Shown here one piece after another: positions 18,315 to 26,635 of a stretch of DNA of 64,000 nucleotides; within the stretch, counting starts at the first letter, position 1, and the number at the start of each line of letters is the position of its first letter. Origin of the DNA: AAA044-D11 sp965268555 (GTDB lineage Bacteria; Actinomycetota; Actinomycetes; Nanopelagicales; Nanopelagicaceae); NCBI GenBank assembly GCA_965268555.1, contig OZ254174.1, positions 744,001 through 808,000 on the forward strand, written 5' to 3'. Below the pieces are notes generated by a model that saw only the letters and a program-made list of their open reading frames with translations, did no database searches and was not told where the DNA came from. Both the position numbers and the translations under genes were made by a program.

Positions 18315-19479
18315 TGGAGCGCAATCTATTCCAAAAACGATTTTCTGATGCCAATGTAACTTTGGTGTTGCCGACCAAAGCCATTTCGTAAACCGAAAGA
18401 ATTTGTTCTCCTACGGTATTCCAATCGAAGATTTGAGATCTTGCGAGGCCGGCTTCTGCTATCTCTTCTCTTCGTTGGGGGTTTTGAAGCAATGCAATCA
18501 CTGAATTAGCTAGTGAAGTGGAATCTTGCGAGGTAAAAATTTCGCCAGACTTTCCATTTTCCAGGAGAGATTTAAATGCCGGTAAATCACTTGCGACAAT
18601 CGCAGAACCCGCCGCCATCGCTTCAGTCAGAATAATTCCAAACGACTCGCCCCCGGTATTTGGGGCGATATAAAGCGAAATCGATTTGAAGAATTGGGCT
18701 TTCTCTAACTCTGAAATTCTGCCGAGGTAGGTTATACGATCACGTATTTGGGGAGAAACTTGCTTAGAAAAATCACTCGCATCACCTGGGCCGGCAACAA
18801 GAACACGAAGATTAGGAATTTCATTTACGATCTTCGGAATAGCTTCGAGGAGAACATTCAATCCTTTTCGGGGCTCATCAAAGCGACCAATGAATCCAAT
18901 CGTGTTTGGAAGAGCCCATTCTGAACGTGGGCCTATTCCATTGAACTTGCTCGTATCAATTCCATTTGGAATTACAACTGCCTCGGTTTCAAACCTATCT
19001 TTTAAAGTATCTCTAGCAATTTCACTGACCGCAATCTTCGCAGTAATACGTTCGATTAATGGATCGAGCATTGTTCCAATTGCATTGGCAACTTTCTGCG
19101 AATTTGCAGCAGCATGAAATGTTGCCACCATCGGACCATCTCCGGCCCATCCCGCAAGAAGTGAGAGTGATGGAATAGCTGGCTCATGTAGATGCAATAA
19201 ATCAAAATCGCCTGCCGAAATCCATTGTTTAACGCGCGAGGAGGCAATCGGTCCGAAGATAACTTTTGCGACAGCACCATTGTATGGAATTGAAATTGGA
19301 CGACCGGCAGAGACAACCCAAGGTTCAATGTTTCCATCTTCAGTTGTTACCGGCGCTAAAACTGAGACGATGTGTCCCTTTTCAATAAGCCACTGCGCTA
19401 ATTCCTTTATATGGATCTGCACTCCCCCGGGAGTGTCCCATCCATAAGGACAGACAACACCAATTCGCAATTTACGCAT
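18307..19479 (-). CDS. pimA: Phosphatidylinositol alpha-mannosyltransferase (PimA-like)
   Basis: 390 aa GT4 glycosyltransferase expected to transfer mannose from GDP-mannose to phosphatidylinositol at the inner membrane face. The ATG at 19479 overlaps the acyltransferase stop by 8 bp and gives the usual N-terminus MRKLRIGVVCPYGWDTPGGV; the frame stays open upstream to 19545 but that would run through the neighbour. Further landmarks are LHLHEPAIPSLSLLA, GFIGRFDEPRKGLNVL, and the donor-site pattern YIAPNTGGESFGIILTEAMA. The neighbours pgsA and acyltransferase support the assignment. Confidence 0.9.
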   Translation of the reverse strand: MRKLRIGVVCPYGWDTPGGVQIHIKELAQWLIEKGHIVSVLAPVTTEDGNIEPWVVSAGRPISIPYNGAVAKVIFGPIASSRVKQWISAGDFDLLHLHEPAIPSLSLLAGWAGDGPMVATFHAAANSQKVANAIGTMLDPLIERITAKIAVSEIARDTLKDRFETEAVVIPNGIDTSKFNGIGPRSEWALPNTIGFIGRFDEPRKGLNVLLEAIPKIVNEIPNLRVLVAGPGDASDFSKQVSPQIRDRITYLGRISELEKAQFFKSISLYIAPNTGGESFGIILTEAMAAGSAIVASDLPAFKSLLENGKSGEIFTSQDSTSLANSVIALLQNPQRREEIAEAGLARSQIFDWNTVGEQILSVYEMALVGNTKVTLASENRFWNRLRSND

Positions 19480-20347
19480 TTGTATTGACCCAGATTCGTT
19501 GCAACATATGCCAATCAACAGTATTAGCTGCAATGTGCTTAGCAAATCTATCGGCCATTACTTGCGTCATTGCTGAAGCTTTTTCACTTGTTGATCCAGT
19601 ACTTGGTACTTGAATTGGACCTTCGAAAAAAATTCGGATTCCACTTTTTTCATATTTCACATAAGCAGTGATCAAATCAGCTCCGGTTTGGATAGCGAGC
19701 AGCGCAGGCCCCGCTGGCATTCGTGCGCCTTCGCCGAAAAATTCAACTGGAATTCCATTCTTCGACAAGTCCCGGTCTGCAACCAAGGCAACCAATTTTC
19801 CGGCGCGCAAGCGCTGCGAAAGAACGGCGATACTGCGTGAATCAAGATCTAAAACTTCCATCCCAATTTTTGTCCGATATTCCAAAAACTTTCGGAACAA
19901 CTTCTCTGGTTTTAGATGTTCGGCGACGGTAGTTAGTGGAATTCCAGTCGCGCAGAAGTAGGCGCCCGCATGATCCCAATTTCCAGCGTGTGGCAGGGCA
20001 ACAATGCAGCCACGTTTCTCTGAAATGGCATCGCGCAAAAAATTCTCATTTTCACAAATTGTGGTTGCTATTAAACGCTGGTTATCCCAACCAGGGAATC
20101 TGAATGTGTCGCACCAATAACGCAGGTATGACCGCATTCCAGCATTTGTTAAAAATTCTAATTCATCAGAGTTTAATTCCGGGCGAATCCGCTTATAGTT
20201 TTTTCTAAGTCGTGTAACGCCTTTTCCATTCTTACCATAAAGCAGGTCGGCGAAACGATCAGCCAAGTTGTACGCAAATTTTTCGGGCAGTAGGCGAACT
20301 ATTTTCCAAGCCAAGCTATAACCAAAATAAATTAAGCCCGCACTCAC
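19472..20347 (-). CDS. Phosphatidylinositol mannoside acyltransferase (PatA-like)
   Basis: 291 aa member of the lysophospholipid/lauroyl acyltransferase family. The HX4D-type motif is seen in IVALPHAGNWDHAGAYF (about 110-126), with ALVADRDLSKNGIPVEFFGE and RMPAGPALLAIQTGA further on. It is expected to acylate PIM1/PIM2 in the membrane interface. The start is GTG at 20347 overlapping the pgsA stop (GTGA). The pgsA-acyltransferase-pimA order matches Rv2612c-Rv2611c-Rv2610c. Confidence 0.88.
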   Translation of the reverse strand: MSAGLIYFGYSLAWKIVRLLPEKFAYNLADRFADLLYGKNGKGVTRLRKNYKRIRPELNSDELEFLTNAGMRSYLRYWCDTFRFPGWDNQRLIATTICENENFLRDAISEKRGCIVALPHAGNWDHAGAYFCATGIPLTTVAEHLKPEKLFRKFLEYRTKIGMEVLDLDSRSIAVLSQRLRAGKLVALVADRDLSKNGIPVEFFGEGARMPAGPALLAIQTGADLITAYVKYEKSGIRIFFEGPIQVPSTGSTSEKASAMTQVMADRFAKHIAANTVDWHMLQRIWVNTNA

Positions 20348-20940
20348 GCAGCGCCTCTATAAACGATAGCTAACCTTTGAATCACTGTTAGCACGCTTGC
20401 AAAAGTTAAAACCCAGAAGCCAATCGCCAATACATAAGGAACACCTAAACCTGCGAAACCAGTTGTTACTAGAACAATAATTAAGCGTTCGGTTCTCTCG
20501 GCAAAACCTCCATCACACGCAATCCCCAAAGATTCTGAACGAGCTTTGATATATGAGATTAAGAAGCCAAGTACTGCGGCGATTAGAACGAGCGGGGCAA
20601 GTCGATCATCGATATCAATTAAATACCAAGCAACACTTCCAAGAATTATCGCATCGCTCAATCTATCGAGAGTTGAATCCAAGAGCGCACCCCAGGGGCT
20701 AGTACCTTTTTGGGATAACCTCGCAATGGTTCCATCAAGTAAATCGAAGAGAACAAAGAAGACAATTAAAAGCGTTCCGAGAAAGAGCCTGCCGTTAGTT
20801 AAGGCAAAGAGCGCAGAAATAATCGTTCCGAGCGCACCCATCGCAGTTATCGCATTGGCTGAAATTCCAAGACGTAACAAGCCACTGCAGATTGGAGTAA
20901 TTAATCTGGTGACTGGGGCGCGTAATGATTCCTGAAGCAT
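20344..20940 (-). CDS. pgsA: Phosphatidylinositol phosphate synthase / CDP-alcohol phosphatidyltransferase
   Basis: 198 aa integral membrane enzyme. It contains the CDP-alcohol phosphotransferase signature DLLDGTIARLSQKG followed by the spaced GALLDSTLDRLSD. In actinobacteria this locus makes the phosphatidylinositol precursor used by PimA. The frame is open well upstream (to 21225), but that part overlaps an EF-G-like gene on the other strand. The ATG at 20940 is chosen because TACGAT lies 7 nt before it, matching the leaderless pattern of this genome. Confidence 0.92.
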   Translation of the reverse strand: MLQESLRAPVTRLITPICSGLLRLGISANAITAMGALGTIISALFALTNGRLFLGTLLIVFFVLFDLLDGTIARLSQKGTSPWGALLDSTLDRLSDAIILGSVAWYLIDIDDRLAPLVLIAAVLGFLISYIKARSESLGIACDGGFAERTERLIIVLVTTGFAGLGVPYVLAIGFWVLTFASVLTVIQRLAIVYRGAA

Positions 20941-20947
20941 CTTTCCC

Positions 20948-20957
20948 ATCGTAGGCT
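20948..20957. promoter_or_regulatory. Symmetric bidirectional promoter, pgsA / EF-G-like gene
   Basis: The 10 bp ATCGTAGGCT read as TACGAT on the minus strand (7 nt from the pgsA ATG) and TAGGCT on the plus strand (8 nt from the GTG at 20966). The two -10 boxes share the central TA. Both transcripts would be leaderless. Confidence 0.55.
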
Positions 20958-20965
20958 TTGTAGTC

Positions 20966-21556
20966 GTGAGCACCCAAATCTTCCCACCAATTAAGCCCAA
21001 TTTGCAGGTATCTCTACTAGGAAAATCTAGTGTTGAAGTCGCCCAATTCTTTGGTCTAACTCCCGTAGATCTCCACGCGTGCGATGTCGCGATATTCATA
21101 GTCAGCGCGATTGATGGCATCTCCCCCGAAAATATTGAACATTGGCAATTTGCCAGAGAGTTGTATATCCCATCTCTCATCCTAATTACAGATTTATCAA
21201 ATGGTGAAGTTGATTTTGATGACATGAGCGCTATTGCAAGCCGAATGTTAGATGAGGTGATTACTCCTTATTTAGTACTTCACGATGATGCTGGAAATCC
21301 AAGTGCGCTAATTGATCTAGATACTTTAAGACTTTCAGATTATTCCAATAACACCAGAAGCGAAAGAGAGAGCGATCCCGAACATAAAGTTTTAGTCTTT
21401 GAGTTTCGCAAGGAATTTTTGGAGAAACTAGAGGAGTTTGGGGATTCTGGTTTCCAAGATGGCCTTAGCTTCCCAGCAATTCCATTCATTCCATCGAACA
21501 ACCTTGGCAGCTTTGAAATTGCTAGCTTCCTAAATAAGTTACCAAGCCGCAGCTAA
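20966..21556 (+). CDS. Degenerate EF-G/translational-GTPase-like small protein
   Basis: 196 aa, GTG start at 20966. I see local similarity in layout to the G domain of elongation factor G: SLLGKSS (16-22) where the P-loop would lie, DLHACDVAIFIVSAIDGI (35-52) matching the region after G3 (adding-up to VVVDAVAGV in EF-G), and YIPSLILITDLSNGEVDFDD (67-86), where EF-G has the NKMD specificity motif. PYLVLHDDAGNPSALIDL then resembles the EF-G G-prime insert. Key GTP-binding residues are missing or altered, so GTPase activity is doubtful. The only plus-strand gene between pgsA and HIT; its end overlaps the HIT stop by 18 bp. The assignment is by motif layout only. Confidence 0.6.
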   Translation: MSTQIFPPIKPNLQVSLLGKSSVEVAQFFGLTPVDLHACDVAIFIVSAIDGISPENIEHWQFARELYIPSLILITDLSNGEVDFDDMSAIASRMLDEVITPYLVLHDDAGNPSALIDLDTLRLSDYSNNTRSERESDPEHKVLVFEFRKEFLEKLEEFGDSGFQDGLSFPAIPFIPSNNLGSFEIASFLNKLPSRS

Positions 21557-22072
21557 GGCTGCTCTAGTCTCACTAAGAAGTTGTGGTAAAACTTTTGTCT
21601 GTCCGATAAGTGGCATGAAATTCGCATCTCCAGCCCATCTTGGAATTACATGTTGGTGGATATGTTCTGCAACTCCTGCACCGGATACTGCGCCCTGATT
21701 CATTCCTAGGTTGAAGCCAGCAGCTCCGCTTACTTTGCGCAGAACTTTCATAGCATGCGCCGATAACTCAAATATTTCATCACGTTCGCTCTTCGTTAAC
21801 TCAGTTAAATCTGCTACATGTCGATTCGCACAAATTAACAAGTGTCCCGCGTTATACGGGTAAAGATTCATGACTACATAGGCTTCGCTGCCTCGCGCCA
21901 CAATAAGTCCATCGGAATCACTTAACTTTGGAATTCTGCAAAATGGGCATTCAATTTCGTTGCCGGGAAGCGGTCTATTTTCACCTTCTAGGTAGGACAT
22001 CCGATGTGGTGCCCATAACCTCTGCCAACGATCTGGCATTCCGGCGCCACCATTCAAATTAATATCACTCAT
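21539..22072 (-). CDS. HIT family hydrolase/phosphorylase (Ap4A phosphorylase-like)
   Basis: 177 aa with the histidine triad AEHIHQHVIPRW (about 138-149) and the preceding NLYPYNAGHLLI. An N-terminal CPFC pair could bind metal. The equivalent gene between thrS and pgsA in mycobacteria (Rv2613c) is a diadenosine tetraphosphate phosphorylase, so a similar nucleotide role is likely here. The start lies 7 bp after thrS in the same operon. The 3' end overlaps the convergent EF-G-like gene by 18 bp. Confidence 0.88.
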   Translation of the reverse strand: MSDINLNGGAGMPDRWQRLWAPHRMSYLEGENRPLPGNEIECPFCRIPKLSDSDGLIVARGSEAYVVMNLYPYNAGHLLICANRHVADLTELTKSERDEIFELSAHAMKVLRKVSGAAGFNLGMNQGAVSGAGVAEHIHQHVIPRWAGDANFMPLIGQTKVLPQLLSETRAALAAAW

Positions 22073-22079
22073 TGTTCAA

Positions 22080-24071
22080 TCAAATCTGAGTTCGATTTGC
22101 AACCACAGTTAAAACTTCAGCAATCGCCTCATCGACTGAAATGCCATTCTTCTGCTCGCCGTTGCGATATCTAAATGAGACCGCTCCAGCATTTGCATCC
22201 TCTTCCCCTGCAATCATCATGAATGGAATCTTCTCAAGTTGCGCGGTGCGCACCTTCTTCTGCATTCGATCATCAGATGAATCAATATCTACACGTATCC
22301 CTGCCTTACGCATCTTCGCAATAACTTCTTCTAGATAAGGCGTAAAAGTATCCGCTACGGGGATTCCGCGAACTTGAACAGGAGCTAGCCAAGGTGGAAA
22401 AGCACCCGCATAGTGTTCGGTAAGTACGCCGAAGAATCTTTCAATCGACCCAAAGAGAGCTCTGTGAATCATCACCGGTTGTTGTCTAGAACCATCTGAG
22501 GCCTGATATTCCAAATCAAAACGTTGCGGAAGTTGGAAATCGACTTGGATAGTAGACATCTGCCAAGTTCTTCCAATTGCATCTTTTGCCTGTACTGAAA
22601 TCTTTGGACCGTAGAAAGCTGCACCCTCTGGATCTAAAACAAGTTCTAAATTCTGTTTTGTGGCTGCAATTCGTAGCGCTTCAGTGGCAGCTTCCCAATC
22701 TGCATCTGCGCCAACAGATTTTTCTGGATTTCTAGTTGATAGTTCCAGATAGAAATCTTCAAGACCATAATCTCGAAGTAAATTAAGAACGAAAGTTAAG
22801 AGGCTATCCAGCTCTCCTAGCATCTGATCTTTAGTGCAATAAATATGCGCATCGTCCTGGGTGAAACCACGAGCGCGAGTCAACCCGTGAATTACTCCGG
22901 ATTTTTCATATCTATAGACGGTTCCGAATTCGAATAAGCGAAGCGGAAGCTCGCGATACGAACGCGAAGATGATTTGTAGATCAGATTGTGGAACGGGCA
23001 GTTCATTGGCTTCATGTAGTACTTCTGGCCAGCGCGCTTAATTGTTCCATCGGCATGGAGTTCTTCATCCATAATCATTGGTGGATACATGCCTTCGGAG
23101 TACCACTGAAGGTGACCAGAAGTTTCAAAAAGTGCGGCCTTAGTCAGATGTGGTGAGTAAACGAATTGGTAATCCTCTTCTTCATGACGACGTCGTGAAT
23201 AGTCTTCCATAGCGCGGCGGATGATGCCGCCTTTTGGATGGAACACCGCAAGACCAGAACCAACTTCTTCTGGGAAGGAAAAAAGATCTAACTCAGCACC
23301 AAGGCGACGATGATCGCGCTTCTCCGCCTCAGCTAGTAAATTCAAATACCCATCGAGTGCCTCTTGAGATGGCCATGCGGTTCCGTAAATTCGCTGCAGC
23401 ATTGGATTTTTCTCAGAGCCGCGCCAATACGCCGCAGCAGTACGCATTAATTTAAATGCTGGAATATGTTTAGTAGAAGGCAGATGCGGACCACGACACA
23501 AGTCGCTCCAAGCTGGTTGTCCATCTCGGCCCAAGTTGTCATAAATTGTTAACTCACCAGCGCCGACTTCAACGCTTGATTCATCATCTGCTGCATTTGA
23601 TTTGAGACCAATTAATTCACATTTATATGGTTCGTGTGCGAGTTCTGCAAGCGCCTCTTTATCCGTCACAACTCTTCGACGAAATCTCTGCCCGGCTTTA
23701 ATAATCTTGCGCATAGCCGATTCGAGTTTCTCTAAATCATCTGGATTAAAAGGTTTAAGTGGATCAAAGTCATAGTAGAAACCATCGGTGATTGGGGGGC
23801 CGATTCCTAACTTAGTTTCCGGAAATACTTCTTGCACCGCCTGTGCCAACACATGTGCGGTTGAGTGCCGCAATACTGAAAGTCCGTCAGGAGAGTCGAT
23901 ACTTATACCTTCGACTACATCGCCCTCGCTAAGTTGGGTCCACAAATCTTTCATCTCGCCATTAACTTTGCAGACCACGATTTCACTTTGTTCGGCAAAT
24001 ATTTGGGTAGGACGAATTTGCGAGTCAACGGATTGCTTTGCACCGTTCACTGAAATCGAAATATTAGCCAC
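22080..24071 (-). CDS. thrS: Threonyl-tRNA synthetase
   Basis: 663 aa class II synthetase. It has an N-terminal TGS domain (about 1-62), the editing domain with HSTAHVLAQAVQE (about 68-80) and TDGFYYDF, the catalytic core with the zinc ligand in YYMKPMNCPFHNLI (about 327-340), motif 2 RYEKSGVIHGLTRARGFTQD, motif 3 (IHRALFGSIERFFGVL), and a C-terminal anticodon-binding domain. The start is GTG with TAGGCT 6 nt upstream, so it likely has its own leaderless promoter even though the pabBC gene ends 4 bp away. Confidence 0.97.
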   Translation of the reverse strand: MANISISVNGAKQSVDSQIRPTQIFAEQSEIVVCKVNGEMKDLWTQLSEGDVVEGISIDSPDGLSVLRHSTAHVLAQAVQEVFPETKLGIGPPITDGFYYDFDPLKPFNPDDLEKLESAMRKIIKAGQRFRRRVVTDKEALAELAHEPYKCELIGLKSNAADDESSVEVGAGELTIYDNLGRDGQPAWSDLCRGPHLPSTKHIPAFKLMRTAAAYWRGSEKNPMLQRIYGTAWPSQEALDGYLNLLAEAEKRDHRRLGAELDLFSFPEEVGSGLAVFHPKGGIIRRAMEDYSRRRHEEEDYQFVYSPHLTKAALFETSGHLQWYSEGMYPPMIMDEELHADGTIKRAGQKYYMKPMNCPFHNLIYKSSSRSYRELPLRLFEFGTVYRYEKSGVIHGLTRARGFTQDDAHIYCTKDQMLGELDSLLTFVLNLLRDYGLEDFYLELSTRNPEKSVGADADWEAATEALRIAATKQNLELVLDPEGAAFYGPKISVQAKDAIGRTWQMSTIQVDFQLPQRFDLEYQASDGSRQQPVMIHRALFGSIERFFGVLTEHYAGAFPPWLAPVQVRGIPVADTFTPYLEEVIAKMRKAGIRVDIDSSDDRMQKKVRTAQLEKIPFMMIAGEEDANAGAVSFRYRNGEQKNGISVDEAIAEVLTVVANRTQI

Positions 24072-24075
24072 GCGC

Positions 24076-25776
24076 CTAGCCTACCGAATTAGCCTGCAGA
24101 ATCTCGCGCAATTTAAGGGCCCACTGCTTACTAATTTCATCTTCTTGCAATTTTCGGTCACCAATTTGCGAAATAGGTTGCGCGATTCGAAGTGCAGATA
24201 GCGCAAAAGCATGTGTCGCTTTATCGAGCTCGACTACGCTTATTTCACTTTCGATTGCTAATCCGCTCGAAATTACAAAGCCTCTGATTATTCCTGGTAG
24301 TACTCCGGAATCAAGGTTCGGCGTAATCCACAAGCCATCAATTCGAAAAACAAAGTTGGAAATTGCGCCTTCAGAAACCTTATTGTCTTGATTAACAATA
24401 AGGACTTCATCAAATCCATCTACGCGAGCTTCGGTGAGCATTTTCAAGTTATCGGTATAAGGAAATGCTTTATGAGCCTTTGCAGCAAAATCTATTTCCA
24501 AATTCCTAAGGCCGATTCGAGCGCTGTTATTCGACTCAACATATGGGTCAAGTGAAACCTGGAAAGTTTCGCCGAATGTTAGTCGCATCCGCCCCAACTC
24601 AATGCGGTCAAGTGATCCAATCTTTTCAAAGATCTCGCGATCGCTAGGTATCGAATACCCCAAAACCGCGGCGCTATTTCGCGCCCTAGCTAAATGCTCT
24701 CGCAATAACTGTGGCGTGCCATTTTCAATGCGAACAGTTTCAAATAATCCAGAACCAAACGGCCATCGATCACTTCGCAATCCACCAGCAATTGAAAGCA
24801 ACTTACTCGCCTTCAATTCTGTTTCTTCCCACTCTGCGGACGCATCACTCGACCAGGTTATTCCGGCACCTGTACCAAAATTCAAAACATTTTCGTGCTT
24901 CCAGAAAATCCTAATTGCAACGCTCAAGACACTCTGATTGCCCTCAATCCATCCGAGGGCGCCACAATATGGCCCGCGTCCGCCTAGTTCTTTCTCAGCA
25001 ATTAATGAAACAGCGGTGTACTTAGGTGTGCCACTTACCGAACCCGGAGGAAGAACGCTTTCAAATATCGAAGCCCAAGTAATTCCTTCTACCACTTCAC
25101 CAATTACATCCGAAACTAAATGTTCTAATCCTGGGTGTAACTCGGTTCGCAGCAGCTCCTTAACCTTTACCGTTCCAGGTTTACATATTCGGCCAAAGTC
25201 ATTTCGCATCAGATCCACAATCATGATGTTTTCAGCCTTATCTTTCTCTGAGAAACTCGATCCAGTCTGCGAAAGTTTTCTGGTTCCTTTTATCGGACTG
25301 GTCTTTATCTGCGCCCCGTGGCGAGCAATGAACAGCTCGGGAGATGCTGAAGCGATTTCAAAGTTCGGCAACCTAAGGAATGCAGCGCTTGGAGCAGGAT
25401 TTTTACTCAGCAATTTGGCGAAAAGTGGAGCCAGCGAACGCTTATCTTCGATTTTGGTTTTTAAGACACGACAAGCATTAACTTGATAAACATTTCCGAG
25501 TTCAATTTGAGTGCGAATATCTTCTACGTATTTCTCATACTCAAGTTGTGAAAGTGAACTCTCCCAAACTTCTGTTAAGCCCATCCACTCCCCGACTTTC
25601 GGAAATGCAACGTCTCGTGAAACTGTTGCAAATTTTGCAAAGGTGTACTGACCTTCGAAAGTAGTTGTAACAGCCCAGAAGCCGCCATCCTCCAGAACCG
25701 CAGGGTCACTGCTGATTTCCATTAAATCGGTAGCCAAAATCCCATTCATCCAGAAGAAGGGCTGGTTAATTTCCAC
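24076..25776 (-). CDS. pabBC: Aminodeoxychorismate synthase component I fused to aminodeoxychorismate lyase (PabB-PabC)
   Basis: 566 aa fusion making 4-aminobenzoate for folate. The first ~330 residues are a shortened chorismate-binding domain. PIKGTRKL carries the lysine typical of PabB (anthranilate synthases have PIAGT), and SVLPPGSVSGTPK and GPYCGALGW are present. The remainder is a class IV PLP aminotransferase-fold lyase: the PLP lysine is probably in AFPYTDNLKMLTEAR, and VSEGAISNF and SGVLPGIIRG follow. Start GTG at 25776, with TACCTT 6 nt upstream. The glutaminase PabA is not in the window. Confidence 0.9.
   Translation of the reverse strand: MEINQPFFWMNGILATDLMEISSDPAVLEDGGFWAVTTTFEGQYTFAKFATVSRDVAFPKVGEWMGLTEVWESSLSQLEYEKYVEDIRTQIELGNVYQVNACRVLKTKIEDKRSLAPLFAKLLSKNPAPSAAFLRLPNFEIASASPELFIARHGAQIKTSPIKGTRKLSQTGSSFSEKDKAENIMIVDLMRNDFGRICKPGTVKVKELLRTELHPGLEHLVSDVIGEVVEGITWASIFESVLPPGSVSGTPKYTAVSLIAEKELGGRGPYCGALGWIEGNQSVLSVAIRIFWKHENVLNFGTGAGITWSSDASAEWEETELKASKLLSIAGGLRSDRWPFGSGLFETVRIENGTPQLLREHLARARNSAAVLGYSIPSDREIFEKIGSLDRIELGRMRLTFGETFQVSLDPYVESNNSARIGLRNLEIDFAAKAHKAFPYTDNLKMLTEARVDGFDEVLIVNQDNKVSEGAISNFVFRIDGLWITPNLDSGVLPGIIRGFVISSGLAIESEISVVELDKATHAFALSALRIAQPISQIGDRKLQEDEISKQWALKLREILQANSVG
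24078..24083 (-). promoter_or_regulatory. Predicted leaderless -10 box of thrS
   Basis: TAGGCT on the minus strand, 6 nt before the thrS GTG. It overlaps the last codons and stop of the upstream pabBC gene. Confidence 0.45.
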
Positions 25777-25782
25777 AGACCT

Positions 25783-25788
25783 AAGGTA
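25783..25788 (-). promoter_or_regulatory. Predicted leaderless -10 box of pabBC
   Basis: TACCTT on the minus strand, 6 nt before the GTG start at 25776. Confidence 0.45.
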
Positions 25789-25903
25789 GATGACGCCACT
25801 GAATTTGACCCAGGTATCGCGCGGGATCTTTCACTTTGGCGCTTGTCCGTTTGGTGCGCTAGATTTGCCCTCTTGATTCTGCAGGAATGTGGATTGCAAG
25901 AAT

Positions 25904-25976
25904 GCGGACGTAGCGCAGTTGGTAGCGCGGAACCTTGCCAAGGTTCAGGTCGCCGGTTCGAACCCGGTCGTCCGCT
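25904..25976 (+). tRNA. tRNA-Gly (GCC)
   Basis: A full cloverleaf can be drawn. Acceptor arms GCGGACG/CGTCCGC, anticodon loop CTTGCCAAG giving GCC, T-arm GGTTCGAACCC, discriminator U. No CCA is encoded. First of three tRNA genes in this block. Confidence 0.95.
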
Positions 25977-26013
25977 CTGATGATAGATATGTGAAGCACG
26001 CGCAGGAAAAGAT

Positions 26014-26087
26014 GGTCGGATGGCCGAGAGGCGAGGCTCAGGACTGCAAATCCTGCTACACGGGTTCAAATCCCGTTCCGACCTCCA
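26014..26087 (+). tRNA. tRNA-Cys (GCA)
   Basis: Acceptor arms GGTCGGA/TCCGACC, anticodon loop CTGCAAA giving GCA, T-loop GGTTCAAATCC, and discriminator U73, the usual Cys identity base. The following CCA (26085-26087) is encoded, unlike the Gly and Val genes nearby. Confidence 0.95.
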
Positions 26088-26132
26088 TACTTAACTCACT
26101 TAATTTAGCGAAACAAATAAGTTAGGAACCTG

Positions 26133-26489
26133 ATGAGTGAATTAGAGAAATCAGAACGCCCTTGGGGTCGCTATGAAGTTCTCCAAGAATCTTCAACTTA
26201 TAAAGTTAAATGTATTTGGATAAAACCTGGTTCAAGAATTTCATATCAACGCCACAAGCATCGCGCTGAACATTGGTTCATAGTTCAAGGCACAGGTGAA
26301 GTCACAATTGATGGCGCAATCTCAAAAGTAAAACCGGGTGACACAGTCGAGTTCCCAATCGGAGTTCTCCACCGAATTACCAATACTGGTGATAAAGAAA
26401 TCATTTTCATCGAAGTCCAAACCGGTTCATACTTCGGCGAAGATGACATTGAACGCCTAGAAGATGACTTTGGAAGGGCGGGTAGTTAA
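26133..26489 (+). CDS. Cupin, mannose-6-phosphate isomerase/ManC C-terminal type
   Basis: 118 aa single cupin. It begins with the family hallmark RPWGRYEVL, followed by metal-site motifs RISYQRHKHRAEHWFIVQG (about 48-66) and GDTVEFPIGVLHRITN. It resembles the stand-alone type II phosphomannose isomerase domain, which would supply mannose 6-phosphate for GDP-mannose and so for PIM synthesis. AGGA lies 6 nt before the ATG. Unusually it sits between tRNA-Cys and tRNA-Val. Small cupins vary in substrate, so the isomerase role is an inference. Confidence 0.82.
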   Translation: MSELEKSERPWGRYEVLQESSTYKVKCIWIKPGSRISYQRHKHRAEHWFIVQGTGEVTIDGAISKVKPGDTVEFPIGVLHRITNTGDKEIIFIEVQTGSYFGEDDIERLEDDFGRAGS

Positions 26490-26534
26490 TCAAGAAAAAC
26501 TTGATGTAATATTCCGCATCTTAAGGTTACTTAA

Positions 26535-26606
26535 GGATCGTTGGCTCAGCGGTAGAGCACCACATTGACATTGTGGGGGTCACTGGTTCGATCCCAGTAC
26601 GGTCCA
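26535..26606 (+). tRNA. tRNA-Val (GAC)
   Basis: Acceptor arms GGATCGT/ACGGTCC (one T-G pair), D-loop with AGCGGTAGAGC, anticodon loop TTGACAT giving GAC, T-arm TGGTTCGATCCCA, discriminator A. No CCA is encoded. Confidence 0.95.
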
Positions 26607-26623
26607 CTCAAATACACCTGTTG

Positions 26624-26629
26624 TAAGAT
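26624..26629 (+). promoter_or_regulatory. Predicted leaderless -10 box of the nitroreductase gene
   Basis: TAAGAT, 6 nt before the GTG at 26636. It lies in the loop of a CACCTG...CAGGTG inverted repeat just after tRNA-Val. Confidence 0.45.
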
Positions 26630-26635
26630 TTGCAG

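Noticed and set aside
20941..21225. Upstream extension of the pgsA frame (about 95 extra residues)
   Set aside because: It has no family similarity, overlaps the EF-G-like gene on the other strand, and the leaderless -10 points to 20940.
24938..25486. 182-codon plus-strand frame opposite pabBC
   Set aside because: Antisense shadow; the minus-strand gene has clear family motifs.
25746..26125. Open frames crossing the tRNA-Gly and tRNA-Cys genes on both strands
   Set aside because: They run through two well-formed tRNA genes and have no protein motif.
26497..26515. ATCAAG/CTTGAT hairpin after the cupin gene
   Set aside because: Only 6 bp, A-rich loop and no T-tract; too weak to call a terminator.
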